The notes under the pieces are model-generated. The model worked only from the letters and a program-made list of their open reading frames with translations, ran no database searches and was not told where the DNA came from. Both the position numbers and the translations under genes were made by a program. From Tolypocladium sp. Sup5 PDA-1 (taxonomy: Eukaryota; Ascomycota; Sordariomycetes; Hypocreales; Ophiocordycipitaceae): a stretch of 64,000 nucleotides of DNA. This document shows, piece after piece, positions 10,557 to 21,500 of the stretch. The number at the start of each line of letters is the position of its first letter. Position 1 is the stretch's first letter. The DNA lies in contig JPHH03000032.1 of assembly GCA_000750105.3 (NCBI GenBank), forward strand, positions 1-64,000, written 5' to 3'.

Positions 10557-12960
10557 CTAAGCGGATGTCTCGCCTTTTCCAAGAACCTTGTTTGTTCCGT
10601 CTCTGTCACCAAACTTTTCAAAATATCCCTTGAGACTTTCCAATCCGTCAAATATCTCGATACCGTACTGCTGTACAATGGCGTGAAGGACAGGCCAGAG
10701 TGCGAAATCAGCAATGCCAACTGCGAAGTTCGCTATGCCTCCATCCGATGCTTTTGCAGAATATCCATCCCAAGCCTCGAGTTCTGCGCGTAAAAACTTG
10801 CTCGGGGCTGCAGACTTATCATGGAGTCTCCACATCTCGCCCAACTTCACGGCTCGTTGGAATCGGCTATAGCGGAAAGCCAGGTCGGGCTGGCGCGACT
10901 TGTCAACGGTGCCGTAGACGGCGTCCAAATAGAGCATGATGGCGACGTCTCCGTCCACTACAGACCTGTCTGCGTCGTTGTCGACGAAGCGAATGGGAGC
11001 ATCTGTCGGGGCGTCCTTGCTCCTGTTGTCCGGGGCCATGCTGCCCTTGGCAAAGCTGATGCCGTACTCAGCGAGCATGAGACCGATTTGCATATTTGCT
11101 GTCTTATCAGCCGAGGCAAAGAAGCGTGGGGAGTTGCTGATGTTCAGGACGTCGAAGCCTTTTCCGTACCATGCCTCCCAGTCAAAGACCGACGAGTTGT
11201 TTTCTGCGCCAAAAGCCTTGAGCATTTCGATGGCCTGGGCGGTCTGGCTGTTGATGACTGGTTTGGCCGTCTCACGAGTTTTGCCCGTAGCGCCTTGGCC
11301 CCAGATAATGATTTCCTCCTTGTCCAGAAAGGTGCCGATTTGACGAAAGGTCAGGGAGATCCTGCCGCCTTTGAATGCGAGTTCTTGGGGCGTCTTTTCT
11401 CTCTCCGCACGCTTATCTTGACGAATGGAGTGAAGCCATTTCATATTTGTCTTCAGGCCCATGCGGCAAAGGGAATTATGAGGCAGCTGTGCGCGCTGAG
11501 ATTCGCGCTTGGTGTCCCCAGGGGGAGAGGCATCAGCCCGAGACGGATTCTTACCCTGCCTCTTGGTTCTGAATACCATGGTTCGTTCGGCGCCTAGACT
11601 GACGTTGGCAATGTATGATCCCTTGACAACATCAATGGTCTTGTCGCTGTGTTCGGAGATGTAGTCCCTGCCATCGCGATAGAACTGGATCAGCACATGG
11701 TTCAACGGATGGCCCAGGTGTTTTTCGGTTGCGGCTTTGATGGCCAAGACTGTAGGAGAAAACGGCAGCAGTGGTGGTGATTCATCTGAAGGGTGACGGT
11801 AAACTGGCATGCTGCCGTCGTCTGCTACCTCGCCTTGAACGGCCACCAATCGCGGGACCTCGCCGCCCTGGTGAAGCATGCGTTGCTACTGCACTTCATG
11901 GCTTAAATTTTCAAACGCATTCTTGACAAGGTCATCTGCAAGGACATTTCCGATTATGTCGGTATCGCCCTCACAAATGCCCTTTTGCAGTATTTGGTCC
12001 TCATCACTGCCCAGTTCGTCTGGCGTTGGCTTGCCCATATTGCTTGTGTGGGGTTTGGTGGTGGCGGTTGTGTTGGAAATAGGGCGTCGGACGGGGCTCA
12101 GAGGCGCCGGTTGTTGTTTGCCAATGCTGTCTGCGGCCGACGGCTTGGGGGTGTTGGTCTCTTCTGATGCTGCCTCGGAAGACGCCTCCTTAGATATAGA
12201 TGCGTCCAATCCTGCCTTTTTTCCAACTGTTTCGTGGTGTTTCGGCAGGGCGTTCTGTGAGTCAGCCTTATTGCTGGGTGAGGCTGCGCCAATCTCGGCC
12301 CCAGTATTTAGCGATTCGCCATCAAGCCGGAGGCCCGCCAAGTGTCGCACGAGATCAGGGGAACCGCCGGTTTCACAGGGATCTTCTGTCTTCTTGCCTG
12401 ATGAACTAACAGGCTGCTTTGGAGTGGGCTTCTTTGAACGGGGACGAGATGGTGCCGGGGGCTTGGGCTGAAGGTTCTCCAGAACTTCGCCGGACGAGGC
12501 AATTTCACAGCCCGTGAGCTCAATCAGATTCTTCATCGCTGCAAGCTGTCGCTGATCGTTGCGATAGCCACGGCAATCTTCAACGATGGTAATTGACAGC
12601 CCGTGGCCTGCGGCATCCAAGGCCGTGGCGTACACTCCAACATTTGCCAATGATCCGCAAATGAAGACCTCCATGGCCATCTTTGCGCGTAGCAAGAGGA
12701 GAGAGTTGGGTTCCGGCAAAGCCAGAGTACTGTGTCTTTGGGAGAACGCTATCTCCCTTTTGCACCGCATTGTTCATGGCCGGGTGCAGTTCTGCCCCCC
12801 ATGACGATGGTTTTACGCAGGTAGCTTCAGCGTGGCTCAAAAAGGCTTCGGGGTCCAAGGGTTCGTCTGCCACGACAGGAGCAGGTCGCCCGCGTCTGCT
12901 AGGGTGCTTGATGATTGATGGAGCGTTGGAAACAATTATAGAGCTAGCTGCTAATCGTGG
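10557..12960 (-). pseudogene. Broken isochorismatase-AlkB-GST-like fusion gene
   Basis: Read from 12960 downwards, the minus strand carries three modules. First is an isochorismatase-like hydrolase (VFICGSLANVGVYATALDAAG). A disordered Ser/Pro/Lys linker follows. Next is an AlkB-type 2-oxoglutarate/Fe(II) dioxygenase with the iron-binding HSD, a later His in KWLHSIRQDKR and the 2OG-binding Arg in RISLTFR. Last comes a thioredoxin/GST-like C-terminal region ending at 10557. Two lesions are visible: a frameshift inside the isochorismatase domain near 12690-12715, and an in-frame TAG at 11886-11888 exactly at the start of the AlkB core (between VQ and QRM, where a Trp fits). The N-terminal part of the hydrolase is not recognisable upstream. 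Downstream of the TAG, 440 codons remain open, so a separate AlkB-GST protein is conceivable. An intact copy probably acts in alkylation-damage repair, but that is inference from the domains. Confidence 0.75.
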
Positions 12961-13447
12961 CAAAAAGCGGCTGCGTTTCTAATATCCCTACCGCAAAAGC
13001 AAGTATTGCACAACCATAAGTCAAAAGCCGATTAACAATTGGTAGCTCTGCTCGCGTCCGAAATTGACTATTTGTACCAAGCAGTGTTATTGTCCTTGAT
13101 GGCTGGTTGAATGCGGACATCAAGTGGCAGTGGGCCGCTGCTAGCCGCTGTGGCTTGGTTCAGGGGTCTACGGGTCCAGCGAAGCCAGGCGGGGAAAGAA
13201 AAGCCCCATTTTCACCGAGCCAGTCGTATTTCACGCTGTCAGTGCATGCATCCAAGTCGAGCGGAGCGAGCCGCTTATCGGCGCCCCACTAATATGGACC
13301 ATGGTTAGTCAGTAGCCACCCCCGCTGTGTTCAGGTTGCCCGATTGGTCCACCACCAGAGCACGCTTACACACTTCAGCAAGCTCGCTGGCCATGGTTCA
13401 TTTTGACTCTCGAGTCTGTATTAATAATCTCGGCGAGTGGCAGCGTC
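12961..13447. other. Upstream region of the methyltransferase
   Basis: No independent gene is seen. The methyltransferase frame stays open upstream of its first ATG to about 13325 without a start codon, so a small 5' exon may lie here. I could not place its splice sites. Confidence 0.4.
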
Positions 13448-14323
13448 ATGAGGCACGAGTGGAAGCACGGGCGGCGTTATCACCATTACCAATCTGGAAC
13501 GTATTGGTTTCCCAACGATGACGAAGAACAGGAACGGCTTGATATACTACACCATGTTTCTCTTCTGACTTTGGATGGTCATCTGTTCCTCGCGCCAATC
13601 AACTCGCACCCATGCCGCATCCTCGATGTGGGTACTGGCACTGGCATATGGGCCATACATGCCGCAGACCTATATCCTGGCGCTTACATCAAAGGTCTCG
13701 ATCTCAGCCCAATGCAGCCAGAGTTCTTGCCTCCAAATTTGAAGTTTATTATTGACGACGTCGAAGAAAACTGGGATGAGCCAGCTAAGTACGATTTCAT
13801 ATACTGTCGAAACATGGTTGGATCGATCAAAGACTGGCCACGACTGGTTCGTCAGATGTACGACAGTTTAAAACCAGGTGGCTGGATTGAGCTCCAAGGG
13901 TTTGTCGATCAGCCGTATTCTCAGGACCAGAGTCTTCCATCGAACAATCCTCTCGCACAACTGATGGATGGACTCAGAGAGGTTGGCGAGAAGCGTGGCC
14001 GAAGCACGGAGACAGCACCCTCGTTCAAGCATTGGGCAGAATCAAACGGGTTCGTGGCAGTTGACGAAAGACGCTTTAAACTGCCTGTGGGGTCTTGGCC
14101 GAAGCATCCAAAGTTCAAAGCAATCGGTGCCTTTATGGCGGCGAGTTTCCTCAGGGGAGTTGGCGGTCTCACAGCCGTTCCATTCCGGGATGTCTTGGGT
14201 TGGTCGCAGGAACAGGTGGAGGTCCTCAATGCGAAGGTGCGAGAGATGGTTGTGTGCCACGACATTCATGCAATTTTCGACTTCATCGTTGTCAATGGCA
14301 TGAAGCCAATGACAGGGCTTTGA
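13448..14323 (+). CDS. LaeA-like SAM-dependent methyltransferase
   Basis: This encodes a class I methyltransferase of the fungal LaeA/TAM family. Relatives include LaeA, a nuclear regulator of secondary metabolism, and many enzymes of unknown substrate. From the first in-frame ATG it gives 291 residues. It opens with the family signature GRRYHHYQSGTYWFPNDDEE, then the SAM-binding motif I (ILDVGTGTGIWAIHAAD), GLDLSPMQP, PPNLKFIIDDVEENW and the post-motif YCRNMVGSIKDW. It ends in a typical C-terminal half with a normal stop. The usual N-terminus is 30-80 residues longer, and the frame is open upstream but lacks an ATG, so the 5' end may be spliced or damaged. No frameshift or stop is seen in the body. 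It sits between a broken fusion gene and a dead transposase, with no cluster partners, so a regulatory role is not supported by context. Confidence 0.8.
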   Translation: MRHEWKHGRRYHHYQSGTYWFPNDDEEQERLDILHHVSLLTLDGHLFLAPINSHPCRILDVGTGTGIWAIHAADLYPGAYIKGLDLSPMQPEFLPPNLKFIIDDVEENWDEPAKYDFIYCRNMVGSIKDWPRLVRQMYDSLKPGGWIELQGFVDQPYSQDQSLPSNNPLAQLMDGLREVGEKRGRSTETAPSFKHWAESNGFVAVDERRFKLPVGSWPKHPKFKAIGAFMAASFLRGVGGLTAVPFRDVLGWSQEQVEVLNAKVREMVVCHDIHAIFDFIVVNGMKPMTGL

Positions 14324-14572
14324 TTGGGAGATTTGAGGATGCCCAATCACAACGTTGTGCTTTGTTGGATTTTGCTCTATAACAGTGTCTCAAAGTACCG
14401 TCAAGCGCCATCGTCACGTCAGGTTCCATCTGTACACAATTTGCCAGCAGTGCATTATGTAATTCCTTCTCCTTAGCCCGCGGCAAGCTCATGTTCAATG
14501 CCTAGCATTAGAACCGCGATTTCTCGCGCAAATTAGCTTCTTTAGTCAAATAATTTAAGCAGGCTATTTATT

Positions 14573-16167
14573 ATGCCTAGGGCCACGTTATATTCTGAGG
14601 AAAAGCTCCAATTGGCAATAGCCGCCGTAAAAAACGGCAGTTCCGCCAAGCAAGCTACCCTAGACTATGGAATCCCTCGCACAACCTTACGGCACCGATT
14701 ACAGGATTCCGTGCCATTGCATATTGCAATGGAGCCTTTCCAGCGTCTTTCCAAGCAGCAAGAGAGTCATCTTCGTGACTGGGTTCTTGCCCAGGATGCC
14801 CTAGGATTCCCTCCAACGCTGACGCAGCTAAAGGTCTTCGCAGCCCGGATCTTAGTCGCGGGCCACGATCTTCAACCTGTCGGCAAGAATTGGATTGAAG
14901 GCTTCTTGCGCCGCAACCCGGAAGTCCGTACAATTAAGGGCAGGTCTATTGAATGCGCCCGTTTAAATGGTGCGTCAACGACCCGGATCAGGGACTGGTT
15001 CCGGCTGCTGAACCTACCGGCTATACAGACAATCCCAGCACAACACCGCTGGAATATGGATGAAACAGGCATCTTGGAAGGCCTCGGCTGCAACGGGCTC
15101 GTACTAGGAAAGGCAGAAACGAAGCAGACTTTACGGAAACGGCTAGGCTCGCGCTGTTGGACCACAATTGTGGAGTATATCTCAGCGACGGGCCAAGCGT
15201 TGAGCCCGCTAGTCATCTTCAAAGGCAAGGACTTGCAACAGCAATGGTATCCGGATAAGCATGACTTCCTGGCTCGTTGGCATTTCACAGCAACGCCGAA
15301 GGGCTGGACTGATGACTCTGTTGCGCTCAAATGGCTCAAACAGGTCTTTATTCTAGATACGTAGCCCCAGCAGCCCGGCTGCAAGAGGCTGCTAGTTGTG
15401 GATGGGCACGATAGCCACACAACTGATGACTTTATGTACGAATGCTTCAAACACGATATCTATCTTCTATTCTTGCCAGCACACGCATCGCACGTTCTCC
15501 AGCCGCTTGATGTGGCTTGTTTCTCGCCTATTAAGCAACACTATCGCAGTCAGCTTAAGACCTTCGTCGCGTACGATGATAGCTGCCCACTCGGCAAAGC
15601 AACATTCCTTTAAGCATACCATAACGCATGGCAAGAGGGCTTGAAGATTAAGACAATCCAAGCAGGCTGGCGAGCCTCGGGGCTGTGGCCAGTTAATGTG
15701 GCCAAGCCCTTATTCAATCCACTCGTCTTAGATAACGAGCCTTGCTTGCCTACGCCGAAAACGCCGTTACAATCACGTACGAAGAGAGTTATTGAAGACT
15801 CAAATAGCTTGCTAACGCCCCGACGATCGCACGAAGTCCGGCACCATATTGTTGGGCTATTCCAGCCGGGTCAAATTAACGTACGATGCGCCGTCTTTTT
15901 AGCAAGGTCAGCCGGGGGCTTGACAAGCAAAATACAGCGCTTCCAGCAGCCCAGGCACGAATCCAGCAACTTGAACATCAAGTTGATCGATTGAAGCCTC
16001 GAAAGAGGCAGAAAATTGATATTGATCCTAATGGGCGCTTCGCGCAGATTGAATAGATTATCGAGACCCGGATCAGACTAACCCGAGACTTGGAACCGGC
16101 TGCTATAGCTGCATTGAATGCAAGCTATGAATTTGAGTCCCTTTGCTTAGAGTGGCAACTTCAATGA
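14573..16167 (+). pseudogene. Pogo/Fot1-type DDE transposase relic
   Basis: The frame starts at an ATG with an HTH_psq-like segment (LYSEEKLQLAIAAVKNGS), continues through a CENP-B-type HTH and then the DDE_1 catalytic domain: Asp in WNMDETG, Asp in LLVVDGHDSH and the third acidic site in VLQPLDVACF. A complete protein would be about 530 residues. Lesions are TAG at 15361-15363, TAA at 15611-15613, a frameshift near 15880, and a TAG in the C-terminal coiled region before the final stop at 16165. The three large pieces otherwise share one frame. I looked for terminal inverted repeats and TA duplications in the flanks and found none convincing, so the ends of the element are not defined and it is immobile unless rescued in trans. 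Confidence 0.85.
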
Positions 16168-16861
16168 GCCTATATTAATTTAATTAAATTATCTACTATT
16201 TATTTGCAGCCGTAATAGTGATCCGAAGCTAGCCACGGCGTTGATGAATTGGGTGGCCAAACCTGGGTGTGGCCAAAGTGGGGGGGTCGGACTTATAGTG
16301 AAACTCACTCCCGACCAGCGAATGGCTAGGCCGTCACTGTCAATGATCATGGAAAGCATGTCACTTGACTCTACATGAGGTCCGACATTTCCCAGAGGAT
16401 GTGATGCGATGTAAATTATTTAATGATGTACTTGGCAAGGACATCCTAGGTTTTCTGGACATGGTTGTCCACACCGGTGAAGGCTCTGCCCAACGAGTTT
16501 CCTTGCCCGTGTCGACCTGACCGTGGCGTTATGACCCTGGAGCTCTGCCGTTGCCCTTCCCGCGCCGTCGTTGGCAGCGGTTGCAGCACGGGCCGTACAA
16601 CTTGCTTTTTCTTCGCAGCTGCCGCCCTCCTGCCGCCCTCCTGCGCCTTGTCGGTGAATGGTTTCCGTCTGCCATCCCCGTCTGCGGGTTTCCCCTCGGC
16701 CATACACCGAGTCTCGTTGACCACAACAACCAGGCCATGCCCTGCTGTCGAGCAAGACCAATTGAAGAAGCGACTGCGACGGCTGTGCAATACCCAGCAC
16801 AACTGCTTGTGATGCCTTCCCGGCTCTCTCGCTTGTCGTCTTGTCGTCTTCATCCTATGCA
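16168..16861. other. Non-coding stretch between transposase relic and zinc-finger gene
   Basis: Starts AT-rich (3' end of the transposase relic) and then has normal composition. The frames on both strands at 16420-16950 have no recognisable domain and are judged to be chance. Confidence 0.5.
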
Positions 16862-17604
16862 ATGGAGTACTGTGCCAAATGCGACAGGGAGTTCGTGTCC
16901 GAGGCGGCTTTAGAGCAACATCTTCGAAAATCGAGACAACATGCACATTGTCTGAGATGCGACAGATCCTTCAATTCCTTATCAGCTTTGCATCAACATG
17001 TGCACGACTCCCAGCAGCATCATATATGCCCCGATTGCACCTCAAACGCCGACTTTACTACGAGAGAGGAGTTGGAACAGCATCGAGAAGCAATCCATCA
17101 CTACTGTCCTCCCTGTGATCGCGCGTTCACTACGTCTGAACAGCTCATCGATCATGATATATCGAGCCACAATATGTGCAAGTTTTGCAGAATATACCTC
17201 GATTCTTTACAGAGTCTGAAGAGCGCACGTGCCGCCACTGCCCTCAATGATCAATATCTAACTTAATTTAGCATCTTCGGACGCACGATGAAAAGTCTAT
17301 CAAATGTTTCGGATGCCCTAGGAATCTGTCCTCCTCGTCGGCGATGGTCCTACACCTCGAAGCGGGCACTTGTCAGTCAGGTGTTGATGATGAGTGGATT
17401 AGCGACCTTGCTTTCGAGTGTTACCAGTCACGCTACTATACTTCTCAAGACGACGATTATAACTTTGAATGCCCAACTTGTGACGTACCGTTTCTGTTCA
17501 TGAGTGGCCTACTCCAGCATGTTGAGAGCGATGCATGCAATGAGAATCTTGCAGTTGGAAGGCCTTTGTCGAAGTTCTTACGCTTCTTACAGTCACGACT
17601 GTGA
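16862..17604 (+). CDS. Multi-C2H2 zinc-finger protein
   Basis: Two exons are inferred, 16862-17224 and 17272-17604, giving 231 residues with about seven C2H2 or C2HC fingers in succession (first: YCAKCDREF...QHLRKSRQH). The intron of 47 bp would use a GC-AG pair (GCACGT...TTTAG) with a TCTAAC branch point. It is placed here because joining restores the fifth finger, whose Cys pair (MCKFC) lies in exon 1 and whose His pair (HLRTH) opens exon 2. Every GT donor nearby breaks the frame. The last two fingers end in Cys rather than His. The family resembles the small multi-finger proteins common in ascomycetes, which may bind nucleic acid; the target is unknown. Alternatively the gene is decaying and the apparent GC donor is a mutated GT. 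Confidence 0.68.
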
Positions 17605-17841
17605 CCATGAACGTTGCAATCTAAGTGCCACAATCAGCGATGAGAGGTATTCAGTTTGCAAAAATAAACCAGCAAGTTCGCCATTATTTCTGCCTCCAGT
17701 ATTATTTTGTGTTCACAGGCATTTCTCATGGGATGTGCAATGCTATTCTCGGCCAGACAAAACATGCGCGCATGACCGCGCGTGACAAGAGAGACTGAGG
17801 GAAGAGAAAAAAAAGAAACGCAGCCGCCGCTGGATATCCGA

Positions 17842-18110
17842 ATGGCATCATTTGTACGTCCTCGAGGGCCACCTGGGCTACTTGGCCCGCCAGGTTCGCC
17901 AGTCTACCGGGTCCACCGGGTCACTAGGTCAGGGCCGAAAGGGGATCGCGGGCCTCCGGCCAATATCGGTCCGCCTGGTCAAGATGATGGACGGGACGGA
18001 CAGGATGGACAGGATGGCCGCGATGAGTGAGATGGTCGGGACGGGTGTGCCGGTAACAGGCTCCATGGTGAAGGAGATCAGGAATAAAGCGGTTATGGCC
18101 ATTCGCCAAG
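17842..18110 (+). pseudogene. Decayed collagen-like Gly-X-Y repeat fragment
   Basis: Successive triplets encode GPP, GLL, GPK, GDR, GPP and then GRD-GQD-GQD-GRD: Gly at every third position, as in collagen-like fungal surface proteins. In the middle the Gly periodicity jumps to another frame and back (about 17890-17935), which implies small compensating indels. After the GRD run a TGA interrupts before further GRD-type triplets. No signal peptide or C-terminal anchoring domain is recognisable. It is probably a remnant of a larger secreted collagen-like protein; the frames are too short to call a gene. Confidence 0.55.
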
Positions 18111-18314
18111 GGAAGAGGTGATTTGCAAACTTCTCATGCGGAGTACAGTACTGTATATAGAGCAAATCTGAAAGAGCCTGACTGAACTGGCGCGTCAAGC
18201 ACGAGCAACGTCCAATCCACATTCTCTGATTCTTTCCACACGCTTCGGGTTCAGTAGCCCCTCGTTCGCCTAAGAGTCCTCCTTCCGCGGGCGGCCATGC
18301 TAATGCAAAAGATA

Positions 18315-20042
18315 TTAACACTTCCTAGCTCTCGTTCGAGTTACTAAAATATCTACGCCCGCGTCAAAGCCTTCATATAATGCCTCAAATCCATTAAGCA
18401 TCCGCTTATCCAAAACATTTATCCTTGGCTCCCAGGTAGTAGAACTATTAGACCACTTCACTAAGAATATATGCTTCCTCCACCGCGCAAGTAAGCAATC
18501 TACCTCATAAACGTCGGCGTCATGATTTGGGTCATCTAGCTGGCTTAGCCGTCCCACGCTGCTTTCCGACTGCTTCTCAGATCGCTCCTCTCTGGCTATA
18601 AGTCTCGAATTCTAGACTTTCTTCGACGAGAGATGGCGTTTGGTTGCTAGGTGATCTTGGGTACTATATACCTTACATGCAGTGGCCTAAGAAAATTGTA
18701 GTTAGAACGTCGCTGAGCTATTGTCTCGGACGCATTTAAGCATAGCATCGGGAAGTGGCCATTCCTCGTAGCTCGCAATGGTAGTGCGAGCAAGCGCCTA
18801 TGTGTTTGCGGACGAGGCTTTATCCCCGCTCCATCTCTTCTGCCTCCTAGCAGCCCGTGGTCTCGACCTACGTGGCAATCCGGGATCGTGCTGTGCATTA
18901 CCCTGCCTAAGACTAGGAACCGTGGCTTTGCGACGCTTGCGTACTACCGCGAATTCATCTTCGCTATCGTCCGATCCTTCTCTAGAAACATACCTTTCGA
19001 CTTGGAGAGGATTAAGAGTGTGCTTATTCCTTGCGGCACGTTGCCTATCTAATCGCCTCCGTCTAGCTTCACCTGTTCCACCAGACTAGCTCGCTAAAGG
19101 GCTATTATTGCGGACAGGCTAATGCCCCTCGGCATATCTCTAACCACGATAAGATAAGGCGGGGGAAGGGGTGAGGTTAGTGCTTTCGTCCGTTGCCGGA
19201 TAGCTCTATTCATCTTCATTCGAACTTCTATGACCAAGAGCTACATAGCTAGATCCCGCTATAGACCTTTGGGTAGGAGTTGAACTAGTAACTTGGTCAC
19301 TGACCAAACCACGGTCGCTAAGGGAGCCTGCCTTGCCCAGATCGCCGTCCTCGGCATCACTACTAGGAATATTATCGTCTCGATTTAGCGGCGTCGCGCT
19401 TTAGCTTTGCTAGAGCGAGGAATAGAAAGGGTCGCTCGTTAAGACGAGAGAGGGTTGACTTGAGGTGTCCATGAACTGATGTTGCAGCACCCCATCCTTG
19501 GAAGATAGGGCAGATATGGGCTATGCCGAGGAATAGCGGGATAACTCGAAATCGGAAGTATGGATTAAACCAGCAGCGGATGGCGTAGGGGTCGTGCCGG
19601 CTAGCCGACTGTGATGGCCTAGGGCCGACGAGGGCAAACCATCCGGGTCTGTAACCTCGACATCATCAGTCACCCCAGCTTAGTGCGCTTAACACAATTG
19701 TTAGCAATTTACCCAACCCTCAAGGTCTTGCCACGGCTTACCCATGCCCTCCAGGCGACTTCGTCGTGGGGGGGTCATTGACGCCAAAATTGCCGAGATT
19801 AAAGGAAGTTCGTCATCGCTACCACCCTCATCCCCGTCGTCCACGTCAGATTCGGCGTCGGAGGAGATTGATATCACGTCATCCGAAGCCCGCTGCTAAC
19901 AGGCCGAGGGAGGACTTTGCGCTATCTGCGCGGCCTTCGAAGTGATTTTAGAAGTTTGCGCCGCGGGCAGGCCTACAGGAGGTTAACGCGGCTTCTGCTG
20001 TGGTAGTGGGTGCAAAGGTTTTGTAAGGCGAGCGCTCCCCAT
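18315..20042 (-). pseudogene. Chromodomain gene killed by 16 stops, no frameshift
   Basis: From an ATG at 20042 to the stop at 18315 one single minus-strand frame of 576 codons makes coherent protein-like sequence: Ser/Asp-rich stretches, a basic Arg/Lys-rich region and a C-terminal chromodomain (YEVDCLLARW, HIFLVKWSN, TTWEPRINV). It is interrupted by about 16 in-frame stops, ten TAG and six TAA, with no TGA and no indel. Several sit where Trp reads naturally (for example before RYAEGH and after RYAEGH). This is what G:C to A:T mutation of TGG, CAG and CAA codons by RIP would leave. The protein type, a stand-alone chromodomain with a low-complexity N-terminus, suggests a multicopy or transposon-associated family, which fits RIP targeting. 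Its original function is unknown. Confidence 0.7.
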
Positions 20043-21500
20043 GCGTGCTGCAACTAGAGGGGTCCAAAAGACCTAACGATCAAGAGAGGCAAGAGGAGGC
20101 ATGATATATGTGAAAAACCTCCCCGCAAGAAGGAAATGCAGAATTCTCGCAAATGGTGTAGTAACTTCGTTAACGAGCGCGTTGAAGAGCGCGTTTTCTC
20201 GAGAATGGATGGGCGCCGAATACCTTATATAGACGAGGAGGTGGCTTAACGTAGCACCGGTTGCCGCTACCCGTCACGGTGCCATTCCGCTCCCCAAGCC
20301 GTACTTCATGCAGAGATTCATATCCGGGAGATAACTTCAGGCGTTGTTAACGCCAACCAAATGCTATCTCCTATCTCACCGCCAATCAGCGAGTTGCCGG
20401 GCCACACTTGGCGCAACGCTTTCCGGACATCCTTCTCCTCTTGGCAACGTCGCCGAAGATCAAGCAAGCCGGCCCGGTTATCAGGGCGTTCTCAGTGTCC
20501 CCGAAGTCAGCCAAACACCACGCCATATTGCCTCTCTGTAGACTATAGCATGGTCTCGATCTCCGATGCCCCCGGGTGATGTTCGGTGTCCGAAATAGAT
20601 ACTCCACTCCTAGGTGTTCATGACCATTCTAGGAGCTGATCCATCGATGCACTCCTGTCTCAGCTTCGAACACGGGGCCGACTCAAACGTTGCCTTGTTC
20701 TACACGAATCTCCGTGAGTGGTTAGTAGAGGAGTCGACTGTGATCACGCCATTCATGGTGGCACAGCGCCGCCGGGAAGCGCCAGCTCGAGACAACGCCG
20801 GGCCGCAATCCTCGGAACAAAAGTCCCCTCCCCCTCACTTTCCCCCTGGTTTCTGATAACGTGTCATCTCAATGCGCGACACGAGGCCCAGTTCAGCTTA
20901 TCAAGGGCGTCGACTGCGGCCGCTCGTAACCGTGCGGAAAGGCGACGCGGGTCGGCCATCGGCGCAGTCCGTCATATACGGGATTTTTTTCATTGGCTGA
21001 GCGGCAATCGCGTTCCGCTGAGCCTCCATGACGAGGGCGGCTGCCGAAGGTGAATCTGCCTTAGGTCGAGGAGAGGTTGGTACACGGAAGCAAGGGCCGG
21101 TGGCCAAATGAAGAGATGGGGAGCTGGGAGTTGGGTAGATTCCGTGCGAGCGTGAAAGACAGCGTACGCTGGTCACATTAGCAAAGAACCCTTATCTTGA
21201 TTCGAAAGCTGAAAGAAAGTAGCCGGTTCAAGAGCTATTGAACCGAGGCGATGAGGCGCGCACTTACGGCGTACGTCGAAGGGGCGCAGGGCCGGCAGAC
21301 TCGGCAGGGCGTGACACAGGCTGCCTCGGGGCCGAAATGACGAGTCTCCTTAGTGAAGGATTGGCGCAGGCAGAAATGGAGAAAGACAGGGTGCTGAAGA
21401 GGAGGGGAAAGAGGAGAAGGGAAGTCGAGTGTACAAGTCGACAGAGGAGGATGGAGGTCGGTGTATTTATACGGCACCCAGCGATGGAGGGGCATGACCA
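20043..21500. other. Gene-free stretch
   Basis: Short frames on both strands without recognisable domains. The part near 20040-20340 would be the upstream region of the dead chromodomain gene. The 5' exon(s) of the following spliced gene may lie in the last few hundred bases but could not be placed. Confidence 0.45.

Noticed and set aside
10326..10793. Plus-strand frame of 155 codons
   Set aside because: Overlaps the 3' end of the AlkB-GST relic in antisense and has no recognisable domain.
14324..16320. Terminal inverted repeats of the pogo-type element
   Set aside because: I compared the flanks on both sides by eye and found no convincing inverted pair or TA duplication.
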